Part shown: one piece after another, positions 8,531 through 17,031 of the stretch
Position numbering within the stretch: the first letter of the stretch is position 1
Layout of the letters: the number at the start of each line of letters is the position of its first letter
From: Rhodocyclales bacterium
GTDB lineage: Bacteria; Pseudomonadota; Gammaproteobacteria; Burkholderiales; Rhodocyclaceae
DNA: 64,000 bases
Assembly (NCBI GenBank): GCA_016214145.1
Contig: JACRPA010000006.1
Location: 248,001-312,000 of the forward strand
Direction: 5' to 3'
Program-made: the position numbers and the translations under genes
Notes under the pieces: model-generated
Told to the model about the DNA's origin: nothing
The model's database searches: none
What the model saw: only the letters and a program-made list of their open reading frames with translations

Positions 8531-9669
8531 ATTCCACCGGCAACGCAAGGATCTGTTTCGTGGTGTCCAGCCCCCTTACGGCGAGGGCGTTCCTGAGCGG
8601 GCATATTGCGGCGCTGAGCGGCCGCCATGCGATCGATCTCGTCGCGGACGCAGGGGATCCGGCCGAGCTGGGCGGCATACCGGCCCATGCCAGGGTCGTG
8701 CCGGTGCGAATCCGGCGCCGGATCGCCCTCCTGGCCGACCTGGCGGCCCTGCTGCGGCTGCATGCCCTGTTCCGGCGCGAGCGCTATGCGGCCGTCAGTT
8801 CGGTTACGCCCAAGGCCGGCATGCTGGCGCTGCTGGCCGCCGCCATGGCCCGGGTTCCCCTGCGGATTCACATCTTCACCGGCCAGGTGTGGGCCACGCG
8901 CAGAGGCTGGCAGCGGCGGCTGCTCAAGGCGGCGGACCGGCTGATGGCGCGCCTGGCCACGCATGTGCTGGCGGACAGCCGGTCCCAGCGCGACTTCATG
9001 ATTGCGGAAGGAATCGCCCCCGCGGAGAAGATCCAGGTGCTTGGGGACGGGTCGATTTGCGGCGCGGACGGGGAGCGCTTCCGTCCCGATGCCGGCAGGC
9101 GTGCGGAGGTCCGGCTTGCGCAAGGCATTCCCGGGGAGGCTGTCGTTTTCCTGTTCCTCGGGCGCCTGAACCGGGACAAGGGCGTGCTCGACCTGGCCAC
9201 CGCTTTCGCAGAGTTGAATCAGCCTGCATCCTGGCTGCTGGTGGTCGGCCCCGACGAGGAGGGCATGGGCGAGGCCATGCAGGCCCGGCTCGGCGCTTCC
9301 CGGGACCGCTGCCGCTTCGTCGGCTTCACCGACCGTCCGGAGGATTACATGGCCGCTGCCGACGTATTCTGCCTGCCGAGTTACCGCGAGGGGTTCGGCA
9401 TGGCGGTCATCGAGGCGGCGGCGGCGGGGATGCCCGCGATTGCCTCCCGCATCTACGGCGTCACCGACGCGGTGGAGGAGGGCGTCACCGGGCTGCTGCA
9501 CGAGCCGGGCGATGCGGCCGGGATTGCTCGGACGATGGACTTGCTGGCGAACGATCCGGTGCGCCGGACCGCAATGGGCAACGCCGCGCGCGAACGTGCG
9601 CTGCGCTTGTTTTCCGGCGAGGCCGTGACGGCGGCGTGGGCCCGGTTCTATGAGAGGCTGCTTGGCTGA
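8527..9669 (+). CDS. family 4 glycosyltransferase (GT-B)
   Basis: A 380-residue GT-B enzyme. The C-terminal donor-binding half shows FLFLGRLNRDKGVLDLATAF near residue 205 and the EX7E-type segment PSYREGFGMAVIEAAAAGMP near residue 283. The N-terminal half resembles WbpH/WbnK-type enzymes of O-antigen loci. The start overlaps the upstream ATPase stop (ATGA). The gap to the next gene (9670-9748) contains a 7-bp inverted repeat. It likely extends the lipid-linked sugar laid down by the phosphoglycosyl transferase at 10928-11539. Specificity is unknown. Confidence 0.85.
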   Translation: MNSTGNARICFVVSSPLTARAFLSGHIAALSGRHAIDLVADAGDPAELGGIPAHARVVPVRIRRRIALLADLAALLRLHALFRRERYAAVSSVTPKAGMLALLAAAMARVPLRIHIFTGQVWATRRGWQRRLLKAADRLMARLATHVLADSRSQRDFMIAEGIAPAEKIQVLGDGSICGADGERFRPDAGRRAEVRLAQGIPGEAVVFLFLGRLNRDKGVLDLATAFAELNQPASWLLVVGPDEEGMGEAMQARLGASRDRCRFVGFTDRPEDYMAAADVFCLPSYREGFGMAVIEAAAAGMPAIASRIYGVTDAVEEGVTGLLHEPGDAAGIARTMDLLANDPVRRTAMGNAARERALRLFSGEAVTAAWARFYERLLG

Positions 9670-9723
9670 TCGGCGCAGTTTTCGTGGCACGGTGACCGGC
9701 GCGCACGCTTTGATCATTGCAAT

Positions 9724-9742
9724 TTATCCAATGTATGGATAA
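9724..9742. promoter_or_regulatory. inverted repeat before the second DUF4143 ATPase
   Basis: TTATCCA, a five-base centre, then TGGATAA, ending 6 bases before the ATG at 9749. A GATAAT (-10-like, 5 of 6) overlaps the right arm. The position relative to the start mirrors the larger palindrome before the first ATPase, although the sequence differs. It is probably an operator or promoter element. Confidence 0.45.
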
Positions 9743-9748
9743 TATGAG

Positions 9749-10924
9749 ATGATGATTTCCAGGCGAGCCTTGGTTGCGGTCGAGTCCGCCCTGCGGCGTC
9801 AGGCCGCAGTAGCTCTTCTTGGGCCCCGCCAGGTGGGGAAGACCACTTTGGCGCTTTCCATTGCAGACCGGCTCCCGTCACTCTATCTCGACCTTGAAAG
9901 CCGCGCCGACCTGGCAAAGCTGTCCGATCCGGCTTTGTTCCTGGAGCGCTACGATGATCGGCTGGTCATCCTGGACGAGGTTCACCGGGCGCCGGAGTTG
10001 TTTCAGACCCTGCGGGGTTTGATCGACAAGGGCCGGCGCGCGGGCCGGCGCACCGGCCGCTTTCTGATTCTCGGCTCGGCCTCCATCGATCTGCTTCGGC
10101 AGTCGGGCGAGAGCCTTGCCGGACGCATAGCGTATGTGAACATGGGGCCATTGGACATCCTCGAGATTGGCCGGGATTCGGAGGCACTGACAAATCTTTG
10201 GTTGCGCGGCGGTTTCCCCGACAGTTATCTGGCCGCGGATGACGGGCAGAGCCTCTCCCTGCGTCGGGACTTCATCCGCACCTATCTTGAGCGCGACGTG
10301 CCGATGTTCGGGCCACGCGTGCCGGCGGAAACTTTGGAGCGGCTCTGGACGATGCTGGCCCATGGACAGGGGACCCTGCTCAATGCGTCCCGCCTTGCCG
10401 CGAGTCTGGCGATCAGCGCGCAGTCCGTCACGCGCTATATTGATCTGCTGGCTGACTTGCTGCTGGTCAGACGGCTGAATCCGTTTCACGCCAACCTGGG
10501 CAAGCGGCTGGTGAAATCGCCGAAGGTTTACGTGCGTGACAGCGGCCTGGTTCACGCGTTGCTCGGCATCGGCAATTACAACGCACTGGCCGGGCATCCC
10601 GTGGTTGGCGCAAGCTGGGAAGGCTTTGTCATCGAGAATTTGCTGGCTGCGGCGCCGGCAGGCACCCGCGCCAGCTTCTATCGCACGGCCGCCGGCGCCG
10701 AGATCGACCTCCTGATCGAGTTGCCGGGGGGCGAGCGGTGGGCGGTGGAAATCAAGAGCGGCCTGACGCCTCGGCTGGAGAAAGGCTTTCATTTCGCGAG
10801 CCAGGATCTGCAGCCGGCCCGGTCATTCGTCGTGTATTCGGGCGATGACCGCTATCCTCTGGGCGAGGATGCGGAGGCCATCGGTTTGCGTGAGTTGGCC
10901 TCGACCCTTGCCGGGCTGTCCTGA
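9749..10924 (+). CDS. AAA ATPase with DUF4143 C-terminal domain (copy 2)
   Basis: A 391-residue paralogue of the ATPase at 7361-8530. Walker A LLGPRQVGKTTL is at residues 23-34, Walker B is VILDEVHRAPE, and LILGSASIDLL follows. A helix-turn-helix-like stretch (SLAISAQSVTRYIDLLADL) precedes the C-terminal GAEIDLLIE and WAVEIKSG nuclease-like motif. The two copies are diverged, so this is not a recent duplication. It ends 3 bases before the phosphoglycosyl transferase start. It too is embedded in the glycan operon, after a short inverted repeat and without a clear ribosome site. The biological role is unknown. Confidence 0.85.
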   Translation: MMISRRALVAVESALRRQAAVALLGPRQVGKTTLALSIADRLPSLYLDLESRADLAKLSDPALFLERYDDRLVILDEVHRAPELFQTLRGLIDKGRRAGRRTGRFLILGSASIDLLRQSGESLAGRIAYVNMGPLDILEIGRDSEALTNLWLRGGFPDSYLAADDGQSLSLRRDFIRTYLERDVPMFGPRVPAETLERLWTMLAHGQGTLLNASRLAASLAISAQSVTRYIDLLADLLLVRRLNPFHANLGKRLVKSPKVYVRDSGLVHALLGIGNYNALAGHPVVGASWEGFVIENLLAAAPAGTRASFYRTAAGAEIDLLIELPGGERWAVEIKSGLTPRLEKGFHFASQDLQPARSFVVYSGDDRYPLGEDAEAIGLRELASTLAGLS

Positions 10925-10927
10925 AGC

Positions 10928-11539
10928 GTGAAGCGCACATTCGACTTTGCCGTAGCCCTGGCGCTGACTTTGCTGCTGTCGCCGGCGATCATGGCGACCG
11001 CCGCGGTCATAGCCTGGCGCATGGGCTTGCCGGTGCTGTTCCGGCAGCAGCGGCCGGGACTGCACGGCCGGCCCTTTGTCCTGCTCAAGTTCCGCACCAT
11101 GACGAGCGGCGTCGACGCCGGGGGGCGGCCGCTCTCCGACGGCGCCCGCCTCACGCCCCTCGGCAGCTTTCTGCGGCGCGCGAGCCTGGACGAGTTGCCT
11201 CAGCTGATCAACGTGATCAGGGGCGACATGAGCCTGGTCGGTCCGCGCCCGCTGCTGATGGAATATCTCCCGCTCTACACGCCGGAACAGGCGCGCCGCC
11301 ACGCGGTCAGGCCGGGCATTACCGGTTGGGCGCAGGTCAATGGGCGCAACGCCATCACCTGGGAGGAGAAATTCCGGCTGGATGTCTGGTACGTCGACCA
11401 CCGGAGCCTCCTGCTCGATTTCAGGATTCTCTGGATGACGCTGGGACGCCTGTTCCAGCCGAGCGGCATTGCCCAGGAGGGGCATGCCACCATGCCCAAC
11501 TTCACGGGCAGCAAGCCCGGGGACGAACGACGCGACTGA
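10928..11539 (+). CDS. bacterial sugar transferase (phosphoglycosyl transferase, PglC-like)
   Basis: A 203-residue monotopic phosphoglycosyl transferase. An N-terminal hydrophobic segment (about residues 6-30) is followed by KFRTMTSG, then SLDELPQLINVIRGDMSLVGPRP and RPGITGWAQVNGRN, the hallmark blocks of the family. It moves a sugar-1-phosphate from a UDP-sugar to undecaprenyl phosphate, starting the glycan unit. The short length matches PglC/WcaJ-catalytic-core types rather than the long WbaP form. It starts with GTG 3 bases after the ATPase and is convergent with the carbamoyltransferase. The donor could be a UDP-bacillosamine-like sugar, given the CapD and DegT genes downstream. Confidence 0.88.
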   Translation: MKRTFDFAVALALTLLLSPAIMATAAVIAWRMGLPVLFRQQRPGLHGRPFVLLKFRTMTSGVDAGGRPLSDGARLTPLGSFLRRASLDELPQLINVIRGDMSLVGPRPLLMEYLPLYTPEQARRHAVRPGITGWAQVNGRNAITWEEKFRLDVWYVDHRSLLLDFRILWMTLGRLFQPSGIAQEGHATMPNFTGSKPGDERRD

Positions 11540-11543
11540 TGCG

Positions 11544-13247
11544 TCAGGCCTTGGCGATGCGCCAGTCGCCCAGGTAGAGGACGTCCAGGCCGCAGGCATA
11601 GAAGGTCCGGATCGCATCCTCGGGGGTTTCCACCACGGGCTCGCCGTTCAGGTTGAAGCTGGTGTTGAGAACGATCGGGATGCCGGTCAGCTCCCCGAAG
11701 CGGGCGATCAGGCCGTGGAAGCGGGGATTGTGCCGCGCCTCGACGGTCTGCAGGCGGCCCGAGCCGTCGGCATGCACCACGGCCGGCACGGCGGCGCGCC
11801 TGGCTTCGCGGAACTGGAAGACCTTTTCCATGTACGGGACGCCGCCGTTCTCGTCCGTCTCGAAGTACTCGGTTGTCTTTTCCGCCAGGATGGCGGGGGC
11901 GAAGGGGCGAAAGCCCTCGCGGAATTTCACCGCGGCATTCACGGCATCCTTCATTTCGCCGCGCCGCGGATCGGCCAGGATCGAGCGGTTGCCGAGCGCG
12001 CGCTGGCCGAATTCCGAGCGGCCCTGGAACCAGCCGAGGATTTTCCCCGCTGCAAGGTCGGCCGCTGCCGCTGCGCAGACGTCCGCCTCCCTGCGCGCAT
12101 TCGGCAGCTTGAAGCCGGCCACCGTCCTCGCGATGCGTTCATCGTCGTAGGCCAGGCCCAGGTAGGCGTTGTCGGCCGGTTTCGGCTTGCTTCCCGTCCG
12201 TTGCGCATGCAGCCAGGCGGCCGCGCCGAGGCTGGTGCCGGAGTCGTCGGGGGCGAAGCCGATGTGGCAGTTCGCAAAGGGCGTGACGGCGGTGATCTTG
12301 CCGTTGAAGACGCTGTTCATGAAGCAGCCGCCGCCCACGGCGACGTTCGCGCTGCCGGTCATCCTGTGCAGGATGTGCAGCAGTTCGCCGGCGACTTCCT
12401 CGAACACGCGCTGCATGGCGGCGGCGATCTTCATGTCGCGCTCGGAGTAGGCGCTGCCTTTTGCGCGCGGCGCGCCCAGGGCCTGCACCATGCGGTCGGA
12501 GTACATGCGGCTGTCCCAGAAGTTGAAGAACTCGAACCAGGACAAGTCGAGCTGGAGCCTGCCCTCGGGCGTGACCGAGACCATGCCGCGCAGGGGCGGG
12601 TAGAACTCGTTGTCGCCGCTGGCATAGGAGGCCAGCGCCATGACTTTCCACTCGTCGGAGTCGGGCTTGTGGCCGAGGAACTGGGTGATGGCGCTGTAGA
12701 ACAGCCCGAGGGAATGCGGGAAGCGGGTTTCCGAGAGCGTCCTGATCGAGGCGCCCCGGCCGTGCGCGAGGAGCACGGTGTCCTTTTCGCCGCGCCCGTC
12801 GAGGATCAGGATGGCCGCCTCTTCCTGCGGGCCCAGCATGAAGGACATGCCCATGTGCGCCCAGTAGTGGTTCACGTAGGTGACCGGCGGGGCGCCGCTG
12901 TAGAGGTTCCGGAGCGAGGTTTCCAGGGCGGCCGGCGCGCCGGCCATCTGCATCAGTTGGCCCGGCACCTGCAGCCAGTGCTCGGTGCGCCAGCGGCGCG
13001 AATTGAGCTGGCTCGAGGGCGTGGTTTCCGACTCGATGGCGGGGTTCCAGCCGACGGCGATCTCGTCGATGTCGGCCATGCCCAGGCCGGCCGCAGCCAG
13101 GCAGGACTGGATCGCCCGCCTGGGGAAGACCCGGCTTTGCTTGACGCGGTCGAGGCGCTCTTCCGCAATGGCGGAAACGATTTCGCCGTCGACCATGACA
13201 CAGGCCGAGCAGATGAGGACGTCGTGGCTGATTCCCAGGATTTTCAT
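11544..13247 (-). CDS. carbamoyltransferase, NodU/CmcH family
   Basis: A 567-residue protein starting MKILGISHD, with an N-terminal Kae1-like ATPase half (ISHDVLICSACV, AIAEERLDRVKQSRVFP) and a C-terminal YrdC-like half with EFGQRALGNRSILADPR, then NTSFNLNGEPVVETPEDAIRTF. The family transfers carbamoyl from carbamoyl phosphate to a hydroxyl group via carbamoyl adenylate. Here the target is most likely a sugar of the surface glycan. ATG at 13247 overlaps the upstream SGNH stop (ATGA). A longer frame adding 15 residues is unlikely. It shares an operon with an SGNH-like protein and an MBOAT protein, giving one block of glycan decorations. Confidence 0.88.
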   Translation of the reverse strand: MKILGISHDVLICSACVMVDGEIVSAIAEERLDRVKQSRVFPRRAIQSCLAAAGLGMADIDEIAVGWNPAIESETTPSSQLNSRRWRTEHWLQVPGQLMQMAGAPAALETSLRNLYSGAPPVTYVNHYWAHMGMSFMLGPQEEAAILILDGRGEKDTVLLAHGRGASIRTLSETRFPHSLGLFYSAITQFLGHKPDSDEWKVMALASYASGDNEFYPPLRGMVSVTPEGRLQLDLSWFEFFNFWDSRMYSDRMVQALGAPRAKGSAYSERDMKIAAAMQRVFEEVAGELLHILHRMTGSANVAVGGGCFMNSVFNGKITAVTPFANCHIGFAPDDSGTSLGAAAWLHAQRTGSKPKPADNAYLGLAYDDERIARTVAGFKLPNARREADVCAAAAADLAAGKILGWFQGRSEFGQRALGNRSILADPRRGEMKDAVNAAVKFREGFRPFAPAILAEKTTEYFETDENGGVPYMEKVFQFREARRAAVPAVVHADGSGRLQTVEARHNPRFHGLIARFGELTGIPIVLNTSFNLNGEPVVETPEDAIRTFYACGLDVLYLGDWRIAKA

Positions 13248-14353
13248 TTTGGAGGTTGCGGCTGGCGGATTGATGGTTGGCGGCTGACCCATTCCCCGAT
13301 CCGGGCGGTAATGACCTTGCTGCTTTGCGCGTCGGGATGCACCGCGTCGAACAGCCTCACGCCCTGCTCGGGCCCGAGGTCGGAAAGGTCCAGGTAGGGC
13401 ACGTTATGGCGTCCGGCCATGGCTTTCACGCGCTCCGTGATCCGGTATCGCGAGTCGTTGAACGAACGGATGGCGGGATGCTCCGGCATGCGCACCAGTA
13501 ATATGCGGCTGCCGTGCGCGCCGAAGTGGGCGATGTCGTCCTCGAAGTCCTGCCAGTACTCGTCATTGAGGAAGTTTACCTGACGCATCCGCTGGAGCTG
13601 CATTTCCGCCATGATATCCACGCCGCGCGTCCAGCTGTCCTGGTATTCGACCTCGAAGCCGAGGAAGCCCGCGCCGTCGGCCTGGGCCGAGACGACCGCG
13701 TACCAGGACTGGATGCGCAACTGGTAGAGCGATGCCTCCAGGTCGAACGTGGTCAGCAGCTTCCAGAGGAAGAGGCTGAAATCGAACAGATGATAACGCT
13801 TGCCGAGCGAGATGAGGCCGGCGTTGATCCGCTCCGACAGGGCTTGCTCGATGCGCTGCTGGGGCGAGGCGGCCGGCGGCGGCGCCTCGCCCTGCGCCGC
13901 CGTCGGCGCCACCGCCCCGGCCGCCTTGAGCCCGAGCGGGTCGACGGCCAGCATGCTCTCGCCTTCCTTGACGAAATTGGTGGTGTTCAGCCAGCTGGAG
14001 ACGTTCGTGATGATCACCGGGGGGTAGCGTCCGGTGGACCGCAGGTAGTGGAAGAAGGCCAGCGGGCTTTGTTCATGCTGGGCGGCGTTGACGATCCTGG
14101 GCGGAGAGGACTCCGAGACGATCTGTGCCAGGCGGGTTGCGGAGACGCCGTTCATGACCAGGCAGTTGCCGAACACCAGCCACTCCTGGCCGCCGGCGAG
14201 GCTTCTCGCATAGGACAGTTGGGACAGGTCGGGGGCGGTTTCCCTCGCGCCGCTGGCGCGCAGCGCCCATTCCCAGGCGCCCAGCAGCACGGCCAGCGCG
14301 AGCAGGAAGCCCAGGAGGAAGCGCGCCTCAGAACTGGAAATAGATGAACGCAT
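13244..14353 (-). CDS. SGNH-like protein partnered with MBOAT acyltransferase
   Basis: A 369-residue protein with an N-terminal membrane anchor (about residues 11-28) and an exported domain. The first SGNH block reads VFGNCLVMNG at about residues 60-69, and the last block FDAVHPD carries the Asp/His pair. This is the AlgJ/AlgX-like partner expected beside an AlgI-type MBOAT, finishing O-acetyl transfer to the polysaccharide in the periplasm. At the GDSL serine position the sequence shows Cys64, so catalysis may be altered or absent. I place the start at ATG 14353, overlapping the MBOAT gene by 26 bases. An upstream in-frame start would add 35 unlikely residues. Confidence 0.7.
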   Translation of the reverse strand: MRSSISSSEARFLLGFLLALAVLLGAWEWALRASGARETAPDLSQLSYARSLAGGQEWLVFGNCLVMNGVSATRLAQIVSESSPPRIVNAAQHEQSPLAFFHYLRSTGRYPPVIITNVSSWLNTTNFVKEGESMLAVDPLGLKAAGAVAPTAAQGEAPPPAASPQQRIEQALSERINAGLISLGKRYHLFDFSLFLWKLLTTFDLEASLYQLRIQSWYAVVSAQADGAGFLGFEVEYQDSWTRGVDIMAEMQLQRMRQVNFLNDEYWQDFEDDIAHFGAHGSRILLVRMPEHPAIRSFNDSRYRITERVKAMAGRHNVPYLDLSDLGPEQGVRLFDAVHPDAQSSKVITARIGEWVSRQPSIRQPQPPK

Positions 14354-15740
14354 CGGAGGTTCCGCGGCACAGCAGGGTGACGAAGGCGAGGCCGGCCAGC
14401 CCGGCCGCCTGCAGAAATCCGGGTGGAATGGCCAGCACCCAGTTGCGCTCCCTGGCATAGCCCCAGGCGAAGTAGGCCGCCATCGGCAGCAGCCAGACGC
14501 CGTTCTTGAGGATGGATTTGTCGGGAACGGCGAACACCGGGCCGGAGAGGCCGAACATGGCGGCGAGGATGGCCGTGGCGTCCCCGAAGGTGGCGGCCCG
14601 GAAGAACACCCAGGCCAGCGTCACTGCGGTGTACGTGGCCAGGATCGCCAGGAGGCGGGCCCAGGCAGGCGGCGCCGCGCTCGGCTGCATGCGGCTGCGC
14701 AGGGCATGCTCGACGATCAGGTAGGCCGCGTGCAGGCCGCCCCAGGCGACGAAGGTCCAGGAGGCGCCGTGCCAGAGCCCGCCCAGCAGCATGGTGATGG
14801 CGAGATTGGCGTAGGTGCGCGCCAGGCCCTTGCGGTTGCCGCCCAGCGGGATGTACAGGTAGTCCCGCAGCCAGGAGGAGAGGGAGATGTGCCAGCGCTT
14901 CCAGAAGTCGCTGAAGCCGGTGGCAAGATAGGGAAAGTTGAAGTTTGCGCAGAGCTCGAATCCCATCAGCTTGGCCAGGCCGCGGGCGATCAGCGTATAG
15001 CCGGCGAAGTCGCAGAAGATCTGGAACGAGAAGTAAATCGCGCCCAGCCAGGCCTCGGGCAGCGAGAGCGCGGCGGGGGCCGCGAATACCTTGCCGACGG
15101 ACAGGGCCAGGTTGTCGGCGACGCCCATCTTCATGAAGTAGCCGCCGACGATCCAGCTGAGCCCTTCGATGCGCTGCTGCGGGGTGGGGACGCGCGGGGT
15201 TTCCAGTTGCGGCAGGAAATCCCTGGCGCGGACGATCGGGCCGGCGACGAGATGGGGGAAAAAGGAAATGAAGGAAATCAGGTCGAAGAAGCTCCTGGCC
15301 GGCCTGGACGTGCCGCGGTAGACGTCGACGGCATAGCAGATCGATTCGAAGGTGTAAAAGGAAATGCCGATGGGCAGGAGCAGGCCGAGCACGGGAGCGG
15401 AGAACTGCAGGCCGACCGCCGCCAGCGCGGCCGCCACGTTGCCGATGAAGAAATCGTAGTACTTGAATGCGCACAGGATGGAGAGATTGCCGACGATGCA
15501 GGCAACCAGGGCGGTCCGGCGCAGCTTATCGTCCTTGCTCCCGGCGATGACGAGAACCGAGGCATGATCGATGGCCGCGCTCAGAAAGAGCAGCCCGATG
15601 TAATACGGATTGAACCAGCCGTAGAACACGAGCCCCGCGAGCAAAAGCACCCATTTCTTCGCGTTCCAGGAGGGAATGACCGTGTAGACGAGGTAGAAAA
15701 CCGCAAAAAAGAAGAGAAATGTCGCGGAATTAAAAAGCAT
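14328..15740 (-). CDS. MBOAT family O-acyltransferase (AlgI-like)
   Basis: A 470-residue multi-pass membrane protein beginning MLFNSATFLFFF, the classical AlgI/DltB-like start. The block FWKRWHISLSSWLRDYLYIPLGG and the later GLWHGASWTFVAWGGLHA contain the conserved Asn/His region of the MBOAT channel. These proteins pass acetyl groups from cytoplasmic acetyl-CoA across the membrane to a periplasmic transferase, here probably the SGNH-like protein downstream. It is the first gene of the minus-strand modification operon and is divergent from the aminotransferase. Function is confident; the target glycan is inferred from context. Confidence 0.9.
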   Translation of the reverse strand: MLFNSATFLFFFAVFYLVYTVIPSWNAKKWVLLLAGLVFYGWFNPYYIGLLFLSAAIDHASVLVIAGSKDDKLRRTALVACIVGNLSILCAFKYYDFFIGNVAAALAAVGLQFSAPVLGLLLPIGISFYTFESICYAVDVYRGTSRPARSFFDLISFISFFPHLVAGPIVRARDFLPQLETPRVPTPQQRIEGLSWIVGGYFMKMGVADNLALSVGKVFAAPAALSLPEAWLGAIYFSFQIFCDFAGYTLIARGLAKLMGFELCANFNFPYLATGFSDFWKRWHISLSSWLRDYLYIPLGGNRKGLARTYANLAITMLLGGLWHGASWTFVAWGGLHAAYLIVEHALRSRMQPSAAPPAWARLLAILATYTAVTLAWVFFRAATFGDATAILAAMFGLSGPVFAVPDKSILKNGVWLLPMAAYFAWGYARERNWVLAIPPGFLQAAGLAGLAFVTLLCRGTSDAFIYFQF

Positions 15741-15798
15741 TTCCGGGGTGCCGCTGCTGTTCGAGGCTGGCTATAATAAATCAATAACATAATCTGCC
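15741..15798. promoter_or_regulatory. divergent promoter region, MBOAT / aminotransferase
   Basis: A 58-base gap. A perfect TATAAT lies at 15772-15777 on the plus strand, 22 bases before the aminotransferase ATG, in a sharply AT-rich patch. No good -35 sits 17 bases upstream of it. The same patch could serve the minus-strand operon. Candidate only. Confidence 0.4.
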
Positions 15799-17031
15799 AT
15801 GCAAGATTTTCCCCCTGATCATTCCCGCCGGCCGTCCCCCTCCGACGGCACGCCGCTGCGCACCGCTCCCTTCCCCCAGTGGCCTCGGTTCGATCGCGAT
15901 GAAATCGACGCGGTTGCCGGGGTGCTCTCCTCGGGGCGGGTGAACTACTGGACGGGCGACGAATGCCGCCGCTTCGAGGAGGAATTCGCCGCCTTCTGCG
16001 GTACGCGCCACGCCATCTCGCTGGCCAACGGCACGCTGGCGCTGGAGCTCGCCATTCATGCGCTCGGCATCGGGCCGGGCGACGAGGTGATCGTGCCGGC
16101 GCGAACCTTCATCGCCTCGGCGAGCTGCGCGGTGGTGCGCGGCGCCGTGCCGGTGATCGCGGACGTCGACCCGGTCAGCCAGAACCTGACTGTCGACGCC
16201 GTACTGGGGGGACTGACTTTGCGCACCCGCGCCATCGTCGCGGTGCATCTGGCCGGCTGGCCGTGCGACATGGATCCGATCATGGCCCTGGCGCGCGAAC
16301 GCGGCATCAAGGTCATCGAGGATTGCGCCCAGGCGCACGGGGCGACCTACAGGGGCAGGCCGGTGGGCAGCCTGGGGGACTGCGCCGCCTTCTCCTTCTG
16401 CCAGGACAAGATCATGACCACCGGCGGCGAGGGCGGCATGCTGGTGCTGAACGACACCCGCCTGTGGGAGAAGGCCTGGGCCTACAAGGACCACGGCAAG
16501 AGCTTCGATGCCGTGTTCAGAAGGGAACATCCGCCGGGCTTCCGCTGGCTGCATGAATCCTTCGGCAGCAATTTCCGCATGACGGAGATGCAGGCGGCGA
16601 TCGGCCGGCTGCAGCTTGCCAAGCTGCCGCAATGGCTGGCGGCGCGCCGGCGCAATGCGGCCATGCTGGACAGCGGTTTCGCGGCCATCCCGGGGCTGCG
16701 CGTTACCCGGCCCCCGGAAGAGATCGGCCATGCCTATTACAAGTACTACGCGTTCGTGGAACCCGGGATGCTGGCGCCGGGCTGGGACGCGGTACGCATC
16801 CACGAGGCGATCAATGCCGAGGGGGTGCCCTGTTTCGCCGGCAGTTGCGGGGAGATTTATCGGGAGCGCGCCTTCACCGGGCGCGGCTGGGGTCCGGCGC
16901 AACGCTTGCCCGTGGCGCGGCAACTGGGCGAGACCAGCCTGATGTTCATGGTGCACCCGACGCTGGGCGAGGCTGAAATGGCGGATACGGTCGGCGCGGT
17001 GGCCAAGGTCATGAAGGCGGCGACGCGATGA
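15799..17031 (+). CDS. DegT/DnrJ/EryC1 PLP-dependent sugar aminotransferase
   Basis: A 410-residue sugar aminotransferase. The N-terminal block SGRVNYWTGDECRRFEEEF, the substrate loop SLANGTLALELAI and the PLP lysine in FCQDKIMTTGGEGGM (Lys204) are typical. The family transfers an amino group to a 4-keto (or 3-keto) nucleotide sugar. The dehydratase encoded next is the natural source of a UDP-4-keto-6-deoxy-HexNAc, so a PglE/WbpE-like role is plausible. Its stop overlaps the capD-like start (ATGA). No N-acetyltransferase of the PglD type follows, which leaves the acyl group on the new amine open. Confidence 0.88.
   Translation: MQDFPPDHSRRPSPSDGTPLRTAPFPQWPRFDRDEIDAVAGVLSSGRVNYWTGDECRRFEEEFAAFCGTRHAISLANGTLALELAIHALGIGPGDEVIVPARTFIASASCAVVRGAVPVIADVDPVSQNLTVDAVLGGLTLRTRAIVAVHLAGWPCDMDPIMALARERGIKVIEDCAQAHGATYRGRPVGSLGDCAAFSFCQDKIMTTGGEGGMLVLNDTRLWEKAWAYKDHGKSFDAVFRREHPPGFRWLHESFGSNFRMTEMQAAIGRLQLAKLPQWLAARRRNAAMLDSGFAAIPGLRVTRPPEEIGHAYYKYYAFVEPGMLAPGWDAVRIHEAINAEGVPCFAGSCGEIYRERAFTGRGWGPAQRLPVARQLGETSLMFMVHPTLGEAEMADTVGAVAKVMKAATR

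Noticed and set aside
11469-13397. A long plus-strand open frame across the carbamoyltransferase
   Set aside because: It is antisense to a complete, motif-rich carbamoyltransferase and encodes no recognisable domain. It is a product of high GC.
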